From Nitrincola schmidtii (lineage in GTDB: Bacteria; Pseudomonadota; Gammaproteobacteria; Pseudomonadales; Balneatricaceae), in NCBI RefSeq assembly GCF_008973715.1, contig NZ_WBOL01000011.1, positions 62,001-126,000 on the forward strand: a DNA stretch of 64,000 nt. The letters run 5' to 3'. The translations under genes and the position numbers were made by a program. This document shows, in pieces, positions 43,050 through 52,965 of the stretch. How positions within the stretch are numbered: position 1 is the first letter of the stretch; every line of letters starts with the position of its first letter. The notes beneath the pieces are model-generated. The model worked only from the letters and a program-made list of their open reading frames with translations, had not been told where the DNA came from and made no database searches.

Positions 43050-43733
43050 ATGGGTCAGAAAGTTAACCCAACTGGCATACGTCTCGGCATCGTCAAAGAT
43101 CATACTTCGGTATGGTACGCAGACAAGTCAGACTACGCGAGTAAGCTGCTTAATGATCTCAAGGTGCGTAGCTACCTTGAGGGCAAGCTAAAGAATGCGT
43201 CTGTAAGTCGCATCGATATTGAGCGTCCGGCTCAAAACGCAAAAATTACTATCCATACTGCACGTCCTGGTATTGTGATTGGTAAGAAGGGTGAAGATGT
43301 TGAAGTGCTTCGCTCATCGCTTTCTGAAATGATGGGTGTGCCTGTGCACATCAACATTGAAGAAGTGCGTAAACCGGACCTTGATGCCAAGTTAGTTGCG
43401 CAAAGCGTAGCTAGTCAGCTAGAGCGCCGAGTAATGTTCCGTCGTGCGATGAAGCGTGCGGTACAAAACTCAATGCGTATCGGCGCAAAAGGTATCAAAA
43501 TTCAGGTTAGCGGTCGTCTTGGCGGTGCCGAGATTGCGCGTACTGAGTGGTATCGTGAAGGTCGTGTACCTTTGCATACACTGCGTGCAGACATTGACTA
43601 TGCTACCTACGAGGCGCACACAACTTACGGTGTGATTGGCGTTAAAGTCTGGGTCTTCAAGGGCGAGATTTTTGGTGGTATCGAACAGGTACGTGCCGAG
43701 AAAAATGCACCTAAGAAGAAAGGAACTAAGTGA
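43050..43733 (+). CDS. rpsC: 30S ribosomal protein S3
   Basis: S3 forms part of the mRNA entry helicase. The 227-residue protein begins [20 protein letters not shown] and has the KH motif [20 protein letters not shown], then [20 protein letters not shown]. Length fits the family. It is followed by rplP after 11 nt. Confidence 0.97.
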   Translation: MGQKVNPTGIRLGIVKDHTSVWYADKSDYASKLLNDLKVRSYLEGKLKNASVSRIDIERPAQNAKITIHTARPGIVIGKKGEDVEVLRSSLSEMMGVPVHINIEEVRKPDLDAKLVAQSVASQLERRVMFRRAMKRAVQNSMRIGAKGIKIQVSGRLGGAEIARTEWYREGRVPLHTLRADIDYATYEAHTTYGVIGVKVWVFKGEIFGGIEQVRAEKNAPKKKGTK

Positions 43734-43744
43734 GGTAAACGTCA

Positions 43745-44158
43745 ATGCTGCAACCAAAACGACTTAAGTACCGCAAGGTGATGAAAGGCCGTAACCGCGG
43801 CCTGGCGCAGCGTGGCAGCAAGGTCAGCTTTGGTGAATACGCTCTGAAAGCGACCGGTCGCGGTCGTATTACAGCGCGTCAAATCGAAGCGGCTCGTCGT
43901 ACCATGACGCGTCACGTAAAGCGTGGTGGTAAGATCTGGATCCGTGTTTTCCCGGATAAGCCGATCACGACTAAGCCCCTTGAAGTACGTATGGGTAAAG
44001 GTAAGGGTAACGTAGAATACTGGGTCGCACAGATTCAGCCAGGTAAGGTGCTGTTTGAAATCAGCGGTGTTAACGAACAGTTAGTATCTGAAGCCTTCGC
44101 CTTGGCTGCTGCAAAGCTGCCTGTAACTACAACCATAGTTAAACGGACGGTGATGTAA
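43745..44158 (+). CDS. rplP: 50S ribosomal protein L16
   Basis: L16 helps position A-site tRNA. The 137-residue protein begins [20 protein letters not shown] and shows [20 protein letters not shown], the arginine hydroxylated in relatives near [20 protein letters not shown], and [19 protein letters not shown]. The TAATG junction couples it to rpmC. Confidence 0.97.
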   Translation: MLQPKRLKYRKVMKGRNRGLAQRGSKVSFGEYALKATGRGRITARQIEAARRTMTRHVKRGGKIWIRVFPDKPITTKPLEVRMGKGKGNVEYWVAQIQPGKVLFEISGVNEQLVSEAFALAAAKLPVTTTIVKRTVM

Positions 44159-44349
44159 TGAAAGCGACTGAACTGCGCGAAAAAACCGCAGAAGAGCTTC
44201 AGCAGACACTTCTGGATCTGCTGAAGGACCAGTTTAATCTGCGTATGCAGAAAGCGACCGGTCAGCTGGCTCAAAATCACCTTTTAGGCCAGGTGCGTCG
44301 CGATATCGCTCGCGTCAAAACTGTTCTTAAGCAAAAGGCAGGTGCATAA
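44158..44349 (+). CDS. rpmC: 50S ribosomal protein L29
   Basis: L29 sits beside L23 at the tunnel exit. The 63-residue helical hairpin reads [20 protein letters not shown] and [13 protein letters not shown], with the typical [12 protein letters not shown] in the middle. It overlaps the rplP stop by one base and abuts rpsQ directly. Confidence 0.97.
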   Translation: MKATELREKTAEELQQTLLDLLKDQFNLRMQKATGQLAQNHLLGQVRRDIARVKTVLKQKAGA

Positions 44350-44646
44350 ATGAGCGCAGAAAAACGTATTCGTATGGTGACCGGTAAGGTCGTCAGTGAC
44401 AAGATGGATAAAACCATCACGGTGCTTGTTGAGCGTAAAGAAAAACATCCTATCTACGGAAAGTTTGTTCGTCGTTCAACTAAGCTGCATGCTCATGATG
44501 CTGATAATGTATGCCGTATTGGTGACGTAGTTACCATTCAAGAATCACGTCCTTTGTCTAAATCTAAGACTTGGGTCCTGGTTAAAATTGAAGAACAGGC
44601 AAATAAAGCATTAATGGCAGTTGAAGAGCCTGCCGCAGAGGTGTAA
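44350..44646 (+). CDS. rpsQ: 30S ribosomal protein S17, with extended C-terminus
   Basis: S17 is a primary 16S-binding OB-fold protein. The 98-residue protein has [37 protein letters not shown] and [21 protein letters not shown]. coli S17 has 84 residues; the excess is a C-terminal tail [14 protein letters not shown], acidic and probably disordered. It is the last gene of the S10 operon and is followed by a structured spacer. Confidence 0.96.
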   Translation: MSAEKRIRMVTGKVVSDKMDKTITVLVERKEKHPIYGKFVRRSTKLHAHDADNVCRIGDVVTIQESRPLSKSKTWVLVKIEEQANKALMAVEEPAAEV

Positions 44647-44703
44647 ACTGTTGCACCTTTGCTCCATTATGCTGGCTGTCTTTGATGGCCAGTTTAACAG
44701 TTT
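44645..44703 (+). promoter_or_regulatory. Structured spacer between the S10 and spc operons
   Basis: AAACTGTT, which overlaps the rpsQ stop, pairs with AACAGTTT (44696-44703) as an 8-bp outer stem. Inside, CTGGCT pairs with GGCCAG. TTTTG follows. This could be a weak terminator or attenuator at the S10/spc boundary, where E. coli has the spc promoter. I see no strong promoter here. Confidence 0.45.
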
Positions 44704-44716
44704 TGTGGGGTAGACC

Positions 44717-45085
44717 ATGATTCAAACTGAATCGATGCTTGATGTTGCTGATAACAGCGGCGCTAAGCGCGTGATGTGTATTAAGGTCCTAGGCGGTTCT
44801 CACCGTCGCTACGCCGGAGTTGGTGATATCATCAAGGTGACCGTTAAGGAAGCCATTCCACGTGGTAAGGTGAAGAAAGGTCAGGTACTTAAAGCAGTCG
44901 TAGTACGTACCCGTAAAGGTGTTCGTCGTCCGGATGGTTCAATCATCCGCTTTGATGTTAACTCAGCAGTTTTGTTGAATAACAACGGCGCACCAATCGG
45001 TACTCGTATCTTCGGCCCAGTAACGCGTGAACTTCGTACTGAGAAGTTCATGAAGATCATTTCCCTGGCGCCTGAAGTGCTCTGA
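44717..45085 (+). CDS. rplN: 50S ribosomal protein L14
   Basis: L14 forms an intersubunit bridge and is the target of RsfS. The 122-residue protein begins [20 protein letters not shown] and shows [38 protein letters not shown] and a standard C-terminus. It opens the spc operon. GTGGGG precedes the ATG. Confidence 0.97.
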   Translation: MIQTESMLDVADNSGAKRVMCIKVLGGSHRRYAGVGDIIKVTVKEAIPRGKVKKGQVLKAVVVRTRKGVRRPDGSIIRFDVNSAVLLNNNGAPIGTRIFGPVTRELRTEKFMKIISLAPEVL

Positions 45086-45115
45086 TTTAACTGCTTCAAG
45101 AGTGGTTACATCTTC

Positions 45116-45148
45116 AAAACGCCATTCCCGAAAGGGTTTGGCGTTTTT
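45116..45148 (+). terminator. Terminator-shaped hairpin between rplN and rplX
   Basis: AAAACGCCA pairs with TGGCGTTTT, then across a TT/TT internal loop CCC pairs with GGG over a GAAA tetraloop. The 3' arm runs into TTTTTG. It lies inside the spc operon, so it is more likely a partial attenuator or stability element than a full stop. Confidence 0.55.
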
Positions 45149-45183
45149 GAGCATGAGAGGGTAGTAGGAAAGGAAGGTAACTA

Positions 45184-45507
45184 ATGCGTAAAATTCGTCG
45201 CGACGATGAAGTCATCGTGATCGCAGGAAAAGATAAAGGCAAGCGTGGCAAAGTCATGCGTGTTCTTGAAAACGATCGCCTGATCGTATCCGGCATTAAC
45301 ATGATCAAGAAGCATGTTAAGCCAAACCCAATGTTGGGTCAGCAGGGTGGCATTGTTGAGAAGGAAGCAGCGATTGCCACTTCCAATGTCGCTATTTTCA
45401 ATCCTGCTACCGGCAAGGGTGATCGTGTAGGCTTCAAGAAGCTTGAAGACGGCACCAAGGTACGCTTCTACAAGTCTAACGGCGAAACCGTCGTTGGTGA
45501 TAAGTAA
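45184..45507 (+). CDS. rplX: 50S ribosomal protein L24
   Basis: L24 initiates large-subunit assembly near the tunnel exit. The 107-residue KOW protein reads [20 protein letters not shown], with [15 protein letters not shown] and [28 protein letters not shown] precedes the ATG. Length is normal. Confidence 0.96.
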   Translation: MRKIRRDDEVIVIAGKDKGKRGKVMRVLENDRLIVSGINMIKKHVKPNPMLGQQGGIVEKEAAIATSNVAIFNPATGKGDRVGFKKLEDGTKVRFYKSNGETVVGDK

Positions 45508-45521
45508 GAGAGGTTGGTGCA

Positions 45522-46061
45522 ATGTCTAGATTAAAAGCGCTGTACAATAACGAATTGAAGCAACAGCTGAAAGAAGAGTTGAAAAGCCCTAACATTATGG
45601 CTGTTCCACGCGTTACCAAAATCACCCTAAACATGGGTGTTGGTGAAGCGTTAGGTGACAAAAAACAACTTGAGAATGCTGTTGCAGACTTAACGTCAAT
45701 CGCAGGTCAAAAACCTGTGGTCACTAAAGCTCGCAAGTCAATCGCTGGCTTTAAAGTACGTGAAGGCTGGCCGATCGGTTGTAAAGTTACACTGCGCGGT
45801 GAGCGTATGTGGGAATTTCTTGACCGTTTGGTTGATATCTCTATCCCACGTATCCGTGACTTCCGTGGATTGAATCCAAAGTCTTTTGACGGACGCGGAA
45901 ACTACAGTATGGGTGTGAAAGAGCAGATTATCTTCCCTGAGATCGATTACGACAAGGTTGATAAGTTGCGTGGTCTTGATATCACGATCACAACTACCGC
46001 TCAGACTAACGATGAAGGACTTGCTTTGCTTACCGCTTTGCAGTTCCCTTTCCGTAAATAA
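45522..46061 (+). CDS. rplE: 50S ribosomal protein L5
   Basis: L5 carries 5S rRNA to the large subunit. The 179-residue protein contains [40 protein letters not shown], and [20 protein letters not shown], ending QFPFRK. It is complete and typical. In E. coli, S8 represses the spc operon at the start of this gene; a comparable site was not verified. Confidence 0.97.
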   Translation: MSRLKALYNNELKQQLKEELKSPNIMAVPRVTKITLNMGVGEALGDKKQLENAVADLTSIAGQKPVVTKARKSIAGFKVREGWPIGCKVTLRGERMWEFLDRLVDISIPRIRDFRGLNPKSFDGRGNYSMGVKEQIIFPEIDYDKVDKLRGLDITITTTAQTNDEGLALLTALQFPFRK

Positions 46062-46074
46062 TCAGGGGTAGAAA

Positions 46075-46380
46075 ATGGCTAAAACATCAATGAAAAACCG
46101 TGAAGCGAAGCGTACTAAGCTGGTAGCAAAATTTGCGACTAAGCGTGCTGAGCTTAAGGCGATCATTTCAAGCCCAGAAGCTTCGGAAGAAGCTCGTTGG
46201 GACGCACAGGTAGCTTTACAGAAGATGCCACGTGATGCCAGTCCTGTACGTCAACAACGTCGCTGCCAAGTGACTGGTCGTCCTCACGGTGTCTACCGTA
46301 AGTTCGGTCTTTCACGCATCAAGCTACGTGAAGCCGCCATGCGCGGTGACGTTCCAGGTCTGAAAAAAGCAAGCTGGTAA
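46075..46380 (+). CDS. rpsN: 30S ribosomal protein S14 (long, zinc-free type)
   Basis: The 101-residue protein is the long gammaproteobacterial form lacking the CXXC-X12-CXXC zinc ribbon. [20 protein letters not shown] begins it, and the C-terminal RNA-binding segment is [20 protein letters not shown]. It is followed by a 78-nt spacer with a hairpin before rpsH. Confidence 0.96.
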   Translation: MAKTSMKNREAKRTKLVAKFATKRAELKAIISSPEASEEARWDAQVALQKMPRDASPVRQQRRCQVTGRPHGVYRKFGLSRIKLREAAMRGDVPGLKKASW

Positions 46381-46409
46381 GCTTGTCAATGGTAAGCACA
46401 GCGGTCTGG

Positions 46410-46424
46410 GCAGGATAATCCTGC
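46410..46424 (+). other. Hairpin in the rpsN-rpsH spacer
   Basis: GCAGGA and TCCTGC form a 6-bp stem with a TAA loop, and GCGG (46401-46404) can pair with CCGC (46427-46430) outside it across an internal loop. No T-run follows. A protein-binding or mRNA-stabilising role is possible; function is unknown. Confidence 0.4.
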
Positions 46425-46458
46425 TACCGCGCTGCGCTGCACAACTGAGGAAATAAGC

Positions 46459-46851
46459 ATGAGTATGCAAGATACCCTCGCGGATATGTTCACACGTATT
46501 CGTAACGGTAATATGGCTGAGAAGCCAGCTGTCTCTATGCCTTCTTCAAAGCACAAAGTTGCAATTGCACAAGTGCTAAAAGATGAAGGTTACATCACTG
46601 AATACAGTGTTGAAGGTGACAGCAAGCCAGTTTTGACCATCGAACTTAAGTATTTCGAAGGCAAACCGGTTATTGAAGAGATCAAGCGCGTAAGTAAGCC
46701 TAGTTTGCGTATTTATCGCCATGTTGCAAAACTGCCAAAAGTTTCTGATGGCCTAGGTATTGCGATTATCTCTACCAGTAAAGGTCTCATGACCGATCGC
46801 GCAGCCCGTCAGGCTGGTATCGGTGGTGAAGTCATCTGTACGGTATTCTAA
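46459..46851 (+). CDS. rpsH: 30S ribosomal protein S8
   Basis: S8 binds the central domain of 16S rRNA and represses the spc operon in E. coli. The 130-residue protein begins [20 protein letters not shown] and ends with the conserved RNA-binding region [20 protein letters not shown]. Length is normal. AGGAAA precedes the ATG. Confidence 0.97.
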   Translation: MSMQDTLADMFTRIRNGNMAEKPAVSMPSSKHKVAIAQVLKDEGYITEYSVEGDSKPVLTIELKYFEGKPVIEEIKRVSKPSLRIYRHVAKLPKVSDGLGIAIISTSKGLMTDRAARQAGIGGEVICTVF

Positions 46852-46862
46852 GGGGAGTTCTG

Positions 46863-47396
46863 ATGTCACGTATAGCAAAGAATCCCGTTGTATTACCTGC
46901 AGGTGTTGAGGTTAAGATCCAAGGGCAGGAAGTTTCTGTCAAGGGTAGCAACGGTCAATTAAGTTTGGATGTTCACCCTTCTGTTGGTGTTGAGCAAAAC
47001 GAAGGTAAGTTAACTTTCGTAGCGCGTGATGGCAGCAAGCAAGCGGTTGCGTTATCAGGCACAACTCGTGCATTGGTCAATAACATGGTAACGGGTGTCA
47101 GTACTGGTTTTCAGAAAACCATGCAACTGGTCGGTGTAGGTTACCGTGCTGCAGTCAAAGAAGACGTTGTCAACCTAACATTGGGTTTTTCACACCCTAT
47201 CGATTACCAATTGCCAAGCGGCGTAAAAGCTGAAGCTCCGAATAACACAACAATCATTCTTTCTGGTGCTGATAAGCAACTAGTGGGTCAGGTTGCTGCT
47301 GAGATTCGTGCGTTCCGTCCACCTGAGCCTTATAAAGGTAAAGGAGTTCGTTATGCTGAAGAGTACGTACGCCGTAAAGAGGCTAAGAAGAAGTAA
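46863..47396 (+). CDS. rplF: 50S ribosomal protein L6
   Basis: L6 lies near the factor-binding site. The 177-residue two-domain protein begins [20 protein letters not shown], with [20 protein letters not shown] and the C-terminal signature [20 protein letters not shown]. It is followed by rplR after 9 nt. Confidence 0.97.
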   Translation: MSRIAKNPVVLPAGVEVKIQGQEVSVKGSNGQLSLDVHPSVGVEQNEGKLTFVARDGSKQAVALSGTTRALVNNMVTGVSTGFQKTMQLVGVGYRAAVKEDVVNLTLGFSHPIDYQLPSGVKAEAPNNTTIILSGADKQLVGQVAAEIRAFRPPEPYKGKGVRYAEEYVRRKEAKKK

Positions 47397-47405
47397 GGCT
47401 GGGTC

Positions 47406-47756
47406 ATGAACGAAAAAAATATTGCTCGAATTCGTCGTGCGCGCCGCTCTCGCCTAAAAATGCGTGAACTAGGCGCAGTACGTCTGTGTGTTAACCGCAC
47501 ACCACGTCATATCTATGCGCAGATCATTTCCGCTGATGGCGCAACAGTTATTGCTTCTGCATCAACTGTTGAAAAAGAATTGCGTGCTGGTTCTACCGGC
47601 AACGTTGAAGCCGCTAAGAAAGTGGGTGCATTGATCGCAGATCGTGCTAAAGCTGCTGGCGTTTCACAGGTGGCGTTTGATCGCTCCGGTTATAAATATC
47701 ACGGCAGAGTCCAGGCTCTGGCTGATGCGGCCCGCGAAGGCGGACTGGAATTCTAA
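47406..47756 (+). CDS. rplR: 50S ribosomal protein L18
   Basis: L18 binds 5S rRNA with L5. The 116-residue protein has a basic N-terminus ([20 protein letters not shown]), [13 protein letters not shown], and ends [20 protein letters not shown] followed by EGGLEF. Length is typical and spacing to rpsE is 11 nt. Confidence 0.97.
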   Translation: MNEKNIARIRRARRSRLKMRELGAVRLCVNRTPRHIYAQIISADGATVIASASTVEKELRAGSTGNVEAAKKVGALIADRAKAAGVSQVAFDRSGYKYHGRVQALADAAREGGLEF

Positions 47757-47767
47757 AGGTTTCTATT

Positions 47768-48271
47768 ATGGCAAATCACGAACAGAAAGACGGTGAACTC
47801 CAGGAGAGACTGGTCCAGGTAAACCGCGTTGCTAAAGTGGTGAAAGGTGGCCGTATCTTCGGTTTTACAGCATTGACAGTGGTCGGTGATGGTAATGGCC
47901 GTATCGGTTTTGGCCGTGGCAAGGCACGTGAAGTTCCTGTTGCAATTCAAAAAGCAATGGAACAAGCGCGTCGTAACATGGTTAACGTTTCACTGAATGC
48001 TCATACATTGCAGTATCCAGTTAAAGCACAACACGGTGCTTCACGCGTTTACATGCAGCCAGCTTCAGAAGGTACTGGAATCATCGCCGGTGGTGCGATG
48101 CGTGCAGTGCTTGAGCTTGCAGGCGTGCAAAACGTATTGGCTAAGTGCTATGGCTCAACTAATCCGGTTAACGTAGTGCGTGCAACAGTTAAAGGTCTTG
48201 CATCAATGAATGCACCTGAAGACGTTGCTGCTAAGCGTGGCAAAACCGTTGAAGAGATCCTGGGGAACTAA
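47768..48271 (+). CDS. rpsE: 30S ribosomal protein S5
   Basis: S5 contributes to decoding accuracy and the mRNA entry channel. The 167-residue protein has [20 protein letters not shown], the dsRNA-binding-type [20 protein letters not shown], and [20 protein letters not shown]. No substitutions linked to spectinomycin resistance are obvious. rpmD follows after 3 nt. Confidence 0.97.
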   Translation: MANHEQKDGELQERLVQVNRVAKVVKGGRIFGFTALTVVGDGNGRIGFGRGKAREVPVAIQKAMEQARRNMVNVSLNAHTLQYPVKAQHGASRVYMQPASEGTGIIAGGAMRAVLELAGVQNVLAKCYGSTNPVNVVRATVKGLASMNAPEDVAAKRGKTVEEILGN

Positions 48272-48274
48272 GCA

Positions 48275-48457
48275 ATGGCTAACAAAATTAAAGTTACCCT
48301 AACTCGCAGCACAATCGGTACTTTGCCGAATCACAAGCTGTGTGTTAAAGGTCTAGGACTGCGTCGTATCGGTCACGTTGTTGAAGTGGAAGATACTCCG
48401 TCAGTGCGTGGAATGATTAATAAAGTCAACTACATGGTTCATGTAGTTGGTGAATGA
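48275..48457 (+). CDS. rpmD: 50S ribosomal protein L30
   Basis: The 60-residue protein reads [20 protein letters not shown] and [20 protein letters not shown], a complete short bacterial L30. It is absent from some lineages, so its presence supports a proteobacterial-type spc operon. rplO follows after 13 nt. Confidence 0.97.
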   Translation: MANKIKVTLTRSTIGTLPNHKLCVKGLGLRRIGHVVEVEDTPSVRGMINKVNYMVHVVGE

Positions 48458-48470
48458 TAGGAGTCACCCA

Positions 48471-48905
48471 ATGCGTCTAAATACATTGCGCCCGGGTGCC
48501 GGTTCCAAACAGGCTCCAAAGCGTGTTGGTCGTGGTATCGGCTCCGGTCTGGGTAAAACCTGTGGTCGTGGCCACAAGGGTCTAAAATCCCGCTCAGGCG
48601 GAAGCGTAAATCCGGGTTTTGAAGGCGGTCAGATGCCAATTCAGCGTCGTCTGCCAAAATTCGGTTTTACATCACGTAAGTCACGTTACGTTGCTGAAAT
48701 TCGTTTAAGCGAAATTTGCAAAGTTGTGGCAGACGTTGTTGATCTAGAAGCGTTAAAAAATGCTGACATCATTCGTGAAGAGATTAAAGTCGCACGTGTG
48801 ATTCTGTCAGGTGAAGTCACGAAGCCTGTTACTGTTAAAGGTCTAAAAGTGACCAAAGGTGCTCAGGCTGCGATTGAAGCTGCTGGCGGTAAAGTCGAGG
48901 CGTAA
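48471..48905 (+). CDS. rplO: 50S ribosomal protein L15
   Basis: L15 is a late-assembly protein with a long glycine-rich extension. The 144-residue protein begins [20 protein letters not shown] and has [17 protein letters not shown] and [21 protein letters not shown] 48471 follows TAGGAG and matches homologues; an in-frame codon at 48447 would overlap rpmD. The stop abuts the secY ATG. Confidence 0.97.
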   Translation: MRLNTLRPGAGSKQAPKRVGRGIGSGLGKTCGRGHKGLKSRSGGSVNPGFEGGQMPIQRRLPKFGFTSRKSRYVAEIRLSEICKVVADVVDLEALKNADIIREEIKVARVILSGEVTKPVTVKGLKVTKGAQAAIEAAGGKVEA

Positions 48906-50228
48906 ATGGCTAAGATAGGACAAGTACCAGCAAGACAGAACGGCTTAGGTGAGCTTTGGGCTCGCCTACGTTTTGTTCTGATTGCGATCATCGTTTACCG
49001 AATTGGTGCTCACATACCGGTTCCTGGTATTAACCCAGATCGCCTTGCTGCGCTGTTTGAACAGAATCAGGGTACTATCCTGAGTTTGTTCAATATGTTT
49101 TCGGGTGGTGCACTTGAGCGTATGAGTATTCTTGCGCTGGGTGTTATGCCGTACATCTCTGCATCGATTATCATGCAGTTAATGACGGCGGTCAGTCCCC
49201 ATCTGGAGCAACTAAAGAAGGAAGGTGAAGCAGGTCGTCGTAAAATCAACCAGTACACGCGTTACGGTACGGTTGTATTAGCGACAATCCAAGCATTCGG
49301 TATGTCTGTCGGTCTTGCTAGTCAAGGCGTGGCATTTGCAGCCGATGCAAGCTTCTACTTTGTAGCGGTCGTAACCTTTGTTGCGGGTGCTGTGTTCCTG
49401 ATGTGGTTAGGCGAACAGGTTACAGAGCGTGGTATCGGTAACGGTATATCCATCCTGATCTTTGCTGGTATTGTCGCAGGTCTTCCAGGCGCAATAGGTC
49501 AGTCTTTCGAGGCTGCGCGTCAAGGCGACTTGAATATCTTGGCTCTGCTGTTGATCGCTGTATTAGCGATGGCAACCGTTGCTTTTGTTGTGTTTATGGA
49601 ACGTGGCCAACGCCGCATCACCATCAACTACGCAAAACGTCAACAAGGCCGTCGCGTATATGCAGCACAAAGCAGTCACTTACCTTTGAAGGTGAATATG
49701 GCGGGTGTAATCCCACCGATATTTGCCTCCAGTATCCTACTGTTCCCTGCATCAATGGGACAGTGGTTTGGGCAAAGTGAAGGTCTTGACTGGCTGCAGG
49801 ATATGGCACTGGCGTTAGGTCCAGGTCAACCATTACATATTCTGTTGTTCGGTATCGCGATCGTGTTTTTCTGTTACTTCTACACTGCGCTGATGTTTAA
49901 TCCGCGTGAAGTGGCAGACAATTTAAAGAAATCTGGTGCATTCATCCCTGGGATTCGTCCTGGCGAACAATCCGCCCGTTATATTGACACTGTATTGTCG
50001 CGTCTAACCTTGTTTGGTGCACTCTACATAACTGCTGTATCACTGATGCCACAATTCCTAGTGGTTGCTTGGAACATACCGTTCTACTTCGGTGGTACTT
50101 CTTTGTTAATCGTCGTGGTGGTAGTGATGGACTTTATGGCTCAGGTGCAATCACACTTGATGTCCCATCAGTATGAATCACTGATGAAAAAATCGAATCT
50201 TAAAGGTGGCGCAGGTTCACTGCGTTAG
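48906..50228 (+). CDS. secY: Preprotein translocase subunit SecY
   Basis: The channel subunit of the SecYEG translocon in the inner membrane. The 440-residue protein has ten membrane helices. [12 protein letters not shown], the plug region [20 protein letters not shown], the helix 2b SASIIMQL, the cytoplasmic loop [20 protein letters not shown] and the C-terminal [11 protein letters not shown] are all recognisable. It starts directly at the rplO stop. Its partner secE lies at 23071. Confidence 0.97.
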   Translation: MAKIGQVPARQNGLGELWARLRFVLIAIIVYRIGAHIPVPGINPDRLAALFEQNQGTILSLFNMFSGGALERMSILALGVMPYISASIIMQLMTAVSPHLEQLKKEGEAGRRKINQYTRYGTVVLATIQAFGMSVGLASQGVAFAADASFYFVAVVTFVAGAVFLMWLGEQVTERGIGNGISILIFAGIVAGLPGAIGQSFEAARQGDLNILALLLIAVLAMATVAFVVFMERGQRRITINYAKRQQGRRVYAAQSSHLPLKVNMAGVIPPIFASSILLFPASMGQWFGQSEGLDWLQDMALALGPGQPLHILLFGIAIVFFCYFYTALMFNPREVADNLKKSGAFIPGIRPGEQSARYIDTVLSRLTLFGALYITAVSLMPQFLVVAWNIPFYFGGTSLLIVVVVVMDFMAQVQSHLMSHQYESLMKKSNLKGGAGSLR

Positions 50229-50246
50229 ACCTGTTAGAGGTGGATC

Positions 50247-50363
50247 ATGAAAGTACGCGCGTCTGTTAAAAAGATTTGCCGTAATTGCAAGATCGTACGT
50301 CGCAACGGTTCCGTGCGCGTGATCTGTAAAGTGGAACCCAGACACAAACAGCGTCAGGGTTAA
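50247..50363 (+). CDS. rpmJ: 50S ribosomal protein L36 (zinc-binding type)
   Basis: A 38-residue protein ([20 protein letters not shown], ending RHKQRQG) with the complete zinc set C11, C14, C27 and H33. GAGGT lies 6 nt before the ATG. It follows secY by 18 nt and is the last gene of the spc operon. As a C+ form it may be backed up by a zinc-free paralogue elsewhere in the genome, which cannot be seen here. Confidence 0.97.
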   Translation: MKVRASVKKICRNCKIVRRNGSVRVICKVEPRHKQRQG

Positions 50364-50396
50364 TCCACAAAATTATAGCCGTGGAGGCCGCTCGAC

Positions 50397-50425
50397 TTGA
50401 TTTATTTTTGATCAAGTAGTAGAAT
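50397..50425 (+). promoter_or_regulatory. Promoter of the alpha operon (rpsM-rpsK-rpsD-rpoA-rplQ)
   Basis: TTGATT, a 17-nt spacer and TAGAAT are followed by TGCGCGCC, a strongly GC-rich discriminator. TTGAT (50397-50401) and ATCAA (50411-50415) form an inverted repeat within the promoter. A start near 50432 leaves a leader of about 64 nt. Confidence 0.75.
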
Positions 50426-50495
50426 TGCGCGCCTTCCACGAACGATGAATGATTTGTCTCTGCTATGTGCAGAGCATTAATATGGAGTAGATTGA

Positions 50496-50852
50496 ATGGC
50501 CCGTATAGCTGGCGTCAATATTCCTGACAATAAGCATGCGGTAATTTCTCTAACTTACATTTATGGGATTGGCCGCACTACAGCCAAACAGATCTGTACT
50601 GCAGTAGGTATTCTGCCGACCGTTAAAATCGGCGACCTATCTGAAGAACAGCTCGATAATGTTCGTGGTGAAATTACCAAGTTGACCGTCGAAGGTGATC
50701 TTCGTCGTGAAGTCAACATGAACATCAAGCGTCTTATGGATCTTGGTTGTTTCCGTGGTCTGCGTCACCGTCGTAACCTACCGGTTCGCGGTCAACGCAC
50801 CAAAACGAATGCGCGTACCCGTAAAGGTCCGCGTAAGCCGATCCGTAAGTAA
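50496..50852 (+). CDS. rpsM: 30S ribosomal protein S13
   Basis: S13 bridges the subunits and contacts P-site tRNA. The 118-residue protein begins [20 protein letters not shown] and ends with the basic tail [20 protein letters not shown]. Its helix-turn-helix-like [17 protein letters not shown] is normal. It opens the alpha operon. Confidence 0.97.
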   Translation: MARIAGVNIPDNKHAVISLTYIYGIGRTTAKQICTAVGILPTVKIGDLSEEQLDNVRGEITKLTVEGDLRREVNMNIKRLMDLGCFRGLRHRRNLPVRGQRTKTNARTRKGPRKPIRK

Positions 50853-50871
50853 GCGATAGGAATTCCCGAAT

Positions 50872-51261
50872 ATGGCAAAGCCAGGTAATCGCACACGTAA
50901 AAAGGTTAAAAAGCAAGTAGCGGATGGCCTCGCGCACATCCACGCTTCTTTTAACAATACCATCGTCACCATTACCGATCGTCAAGGAAATGCACTTTCT
51001 TGGGCGACTTCTGGTGGTTCAGGCTTCCGTGGCTCTCGTAAGAGCACGCCGTTTGCTGCACAGGTTGCAGCAGAGCGTGCTGGACAAGCAGCTCTGGAAT
51101 ACGGACTTAAAAACCTAGACGTGTTTGTTAAAGGACCGGGACCCGGTCGTGAATCTGCAGTTCGTGCTCTAAACGGTTGCGGATACAAAATTAACAACAT
51201 CACGGATGTGACGCCCATTCCACACAATGGCTGTCGTCCTCCGAAGAAACGTCGTGTGTAA
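50872..51261 (+). CDS. rpsK: 30S ribosomal protein S11
   Basis: S11 forms the platform beside the mRNA exit. The 129-residue protein shows [38 protein letters not shown] and the C-terminal signature [18 protein letters not shown]. Complete and typical. AGGAA precedes the ATG. Confidence 0.97.
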   Translation: MAKPGNRTRKKVKKQVADGLAHIHASFNNTIVTITDRQGNALSWATSGGSGFRGSRKSTPFAAQVAAERAGQAALEYGLKNLDVFVKGPGPGRESAVRALNGCGYKINNITDVTPIPHNGCRPPKKRRV

Positions 51262-51276
51262 TCAGGAGACGGAATA

Positions 51277-51897
51277 ATGGCTCGATATCTTGGACCCACG
51301 TGCAAGCTGTCCCGTCGCGAAGGCACAGATCTCTTTCTGAAGAGTGGTGTTCGTGCGCTGGATAGTAAGTGCAAAGCGGAAGTTGTTCCTGGTGTGCATG
51401 GCGCACGCCGTGGCCGTCTCTCAGAGTACGGTTTACAGCTTCGTGAAAAACAAAAAGTACGTCGTACTTACGGTGTACTGGAGCGTCAGTTCCGTGGTTA
51501 CTACAAAGAAGCCGCTCGTCGTAAAGGCGCAACTGGTGAAGTTCTATTACAGCTTCTAGAAGGCCGTTTAGACAACGTAGTATACCGTATGGGCTTTGGC
51601 TCAACGCGTGCAGAAGCTCGTCAAGTAGTTTCTCACCGTCAAATTACTGTGAACGGTCAGGTTGTTAACATTCCTTCGTTCCAAGTTAGCGTTGGCGATA
51701 AGATTGCTGTACGTGAAAAGTCTAAAAACCAATTGCGTATCAAACACGCATTGGAATTGGCTGGTCAGCGTGCTCCAGTTGAGTGGATTGAAGTCGATGC
51801 TGCGAAAATGGAAGGTGAGTTCAAAGCACTTCCAGAGCGTAGCGAACTGGCTCAAGACATCAACGAACATTTGATCGTCGAGCTTTACTCGAAGTAA
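51277..51897 (+). CDS. rpsD: 30S ribosomal protein S4
   Basis: S4 nucleates small-subunit assembly and represses the alpha operon in E. coli. The 206-residue protein begins [20 protein letters not shown], and the S4 RNA-binding domain appears as [20 protein letters not shown] and [17 protein letters not shown]. Length equals E. coli S4. It is the probable autogenous regulator of this operon. Confidence 0.97.
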   Translation: MARYLGPTCKLSRREGTDLFLKSGVRALDSKCKAEVVPGVHGARRGRLSEYGLQLREKQKVRRTYGVLERQFRGYYKEAARRKGATGEVLLQLLEGRLDNVVYRMGFGSTRAEARQVVSHRQITVNGQVVNIPSFQVSVGDKIAVREKSKNQLRIKHALELAGQRAPVEWIEVDAAKMEGEFKALPERSELAQDINEHLIVELYSK

Positions 51898-51921
51898 TTT
51901 GAACTCTTGACTGGTGATACT

Positions 51922-52926
51922 ATGCAGCGTTCTGTAAACGAGTTTCTTAGTCCACGTCATATTGACGTACAGGAAATCAGCAAAACTCGCGCTAAGGTGA
52001 CATTAGAACCACTAGAACGTGGTTTTGGTCATACCCTTGGTAATGCGCTGCGCCGTATTTTGCTCTCTTCAATGCCTGGTTGTGCAGTAACCGAAGTCGA
52101 AATCGACGGTGTACTACATGAATACAGTAGCATTGAAGGGGTTCAAGAGGATGTCATTGAGATCCTTTTGAACCTCAAAGGGGTCGCTTTCACACTACAC
52201 AATGGTGATGATGCGACTCTTACCCTGAGCAAATCTGTAGCAGGCGTAGTAACCGCAGCTGATATACAGCTTACACAAGATGTTGAGATTGCCAATCCTG
52301 ATCATGTGATTGCGCATCTTAACGGCGATAACAGCTTGAATATTCAGCTTAAGATCACTCGTGGTCGTGGCTATGTTCCTGCTGATTCGCGTATGGCTGA
52401 TGAAGATGAAAATCGTACTATTGGTCGTCTGTTACTGGATGCCAGTTACAGCCCAGTATTACGTGTCTCTTATCAAGTTGAAAGTGCCCGTGTTGAACAG
52501 CGCACTGACCTTGATAAGTTGATCATTGATATTGAATCAAATGGGACCATCGATCCTGAAGAGTGTATCCGTCGTGCGGCTACCATTCTTCACGAGCAAT
52601 TGGCGGTCTTTGTAGACTTGAAAGATGCCAGCCAGCAGTCGCGTACAGAAGCTGACGATCCAGAGATCGATCCTGTTCTGTTGCGTCCGGTTGATGATCT
52701 TGAACTGACAGTTCGCTCGGCTAACTGTCTAAAAGCAGAACAGATCTACTATATCGGTGACTTGATCCAACGCACCGAAGTTGAACTGTTGAAGACTCCT
52801 AACCTAGGTAAGAAGTCGCTGACTGAAATCAAGGACGTCTTGGCCTCTAAAGGGCTGTCACTTGGTATGCGTCTTGAGAACTGGCCACCTGCTAGTCTCA
52901 AAAATGACGATAAAGCGGCATCCTAA
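51922..52926 (+). CDS. rpoA: RNA polymerase subunit alpha
   Basis: The assembly and activator-contact subunit. From ATG 51922 ([20 protein letters not shown]) it has 334 residues; an in-frame TTG at 51907 is less likely. The N-terminal dimerisation domain includes [20 protein letters not shown]. After an acidic linker the C-terminal domain contains [20 protein letters not shown] and [19 protein letters not shown], the parts that bind UP-element DNA and activators. This fits the A-rich tracts seen upstream of the tRNA-tufB promoter. Confidence 0.97.
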   Translation: MQRSVNEFLSPRHIDVQEISKTRAKVTLEPLERGFGHTLGNALRRILLSSMPGCAVTEVEIDGVLHEYSSIEGVQEDVIEILLNLKGVAFTLHNGDDATLTLSKSVAGVVTAADIQLTQDVEIANPDHVIAHLNGDNSLNIQLKITRGRGYVPADSRMADEDENRTIGRLLLDASYSPVLRVSYQVESARVEQRTDLDKLIIDIESNGTIDPEECIRRAATILHEQLAVFVDLKDASQQSRTEADDPEIDPVLLRPVDDLELTVRSANCLKAEQIYYIGDLIQRTEVELLKTPNLGKKSLTEIKDVLASKGLSLGMRLENWPPASLKNDDKAAS

Positions 52927-52965
52927 GTTAGCCTTCTGACACTAAGTTGTTAAGGATTTTGAATA

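Noticed and set aside
50982..51604. Two overlapping minus-strand ORFs of 130 and 134 residues opposite rpsK-rpsD
   Set aside because: Fully within conserved ribosomal genes, in frames dictated by their codon use; no supporting motifs.
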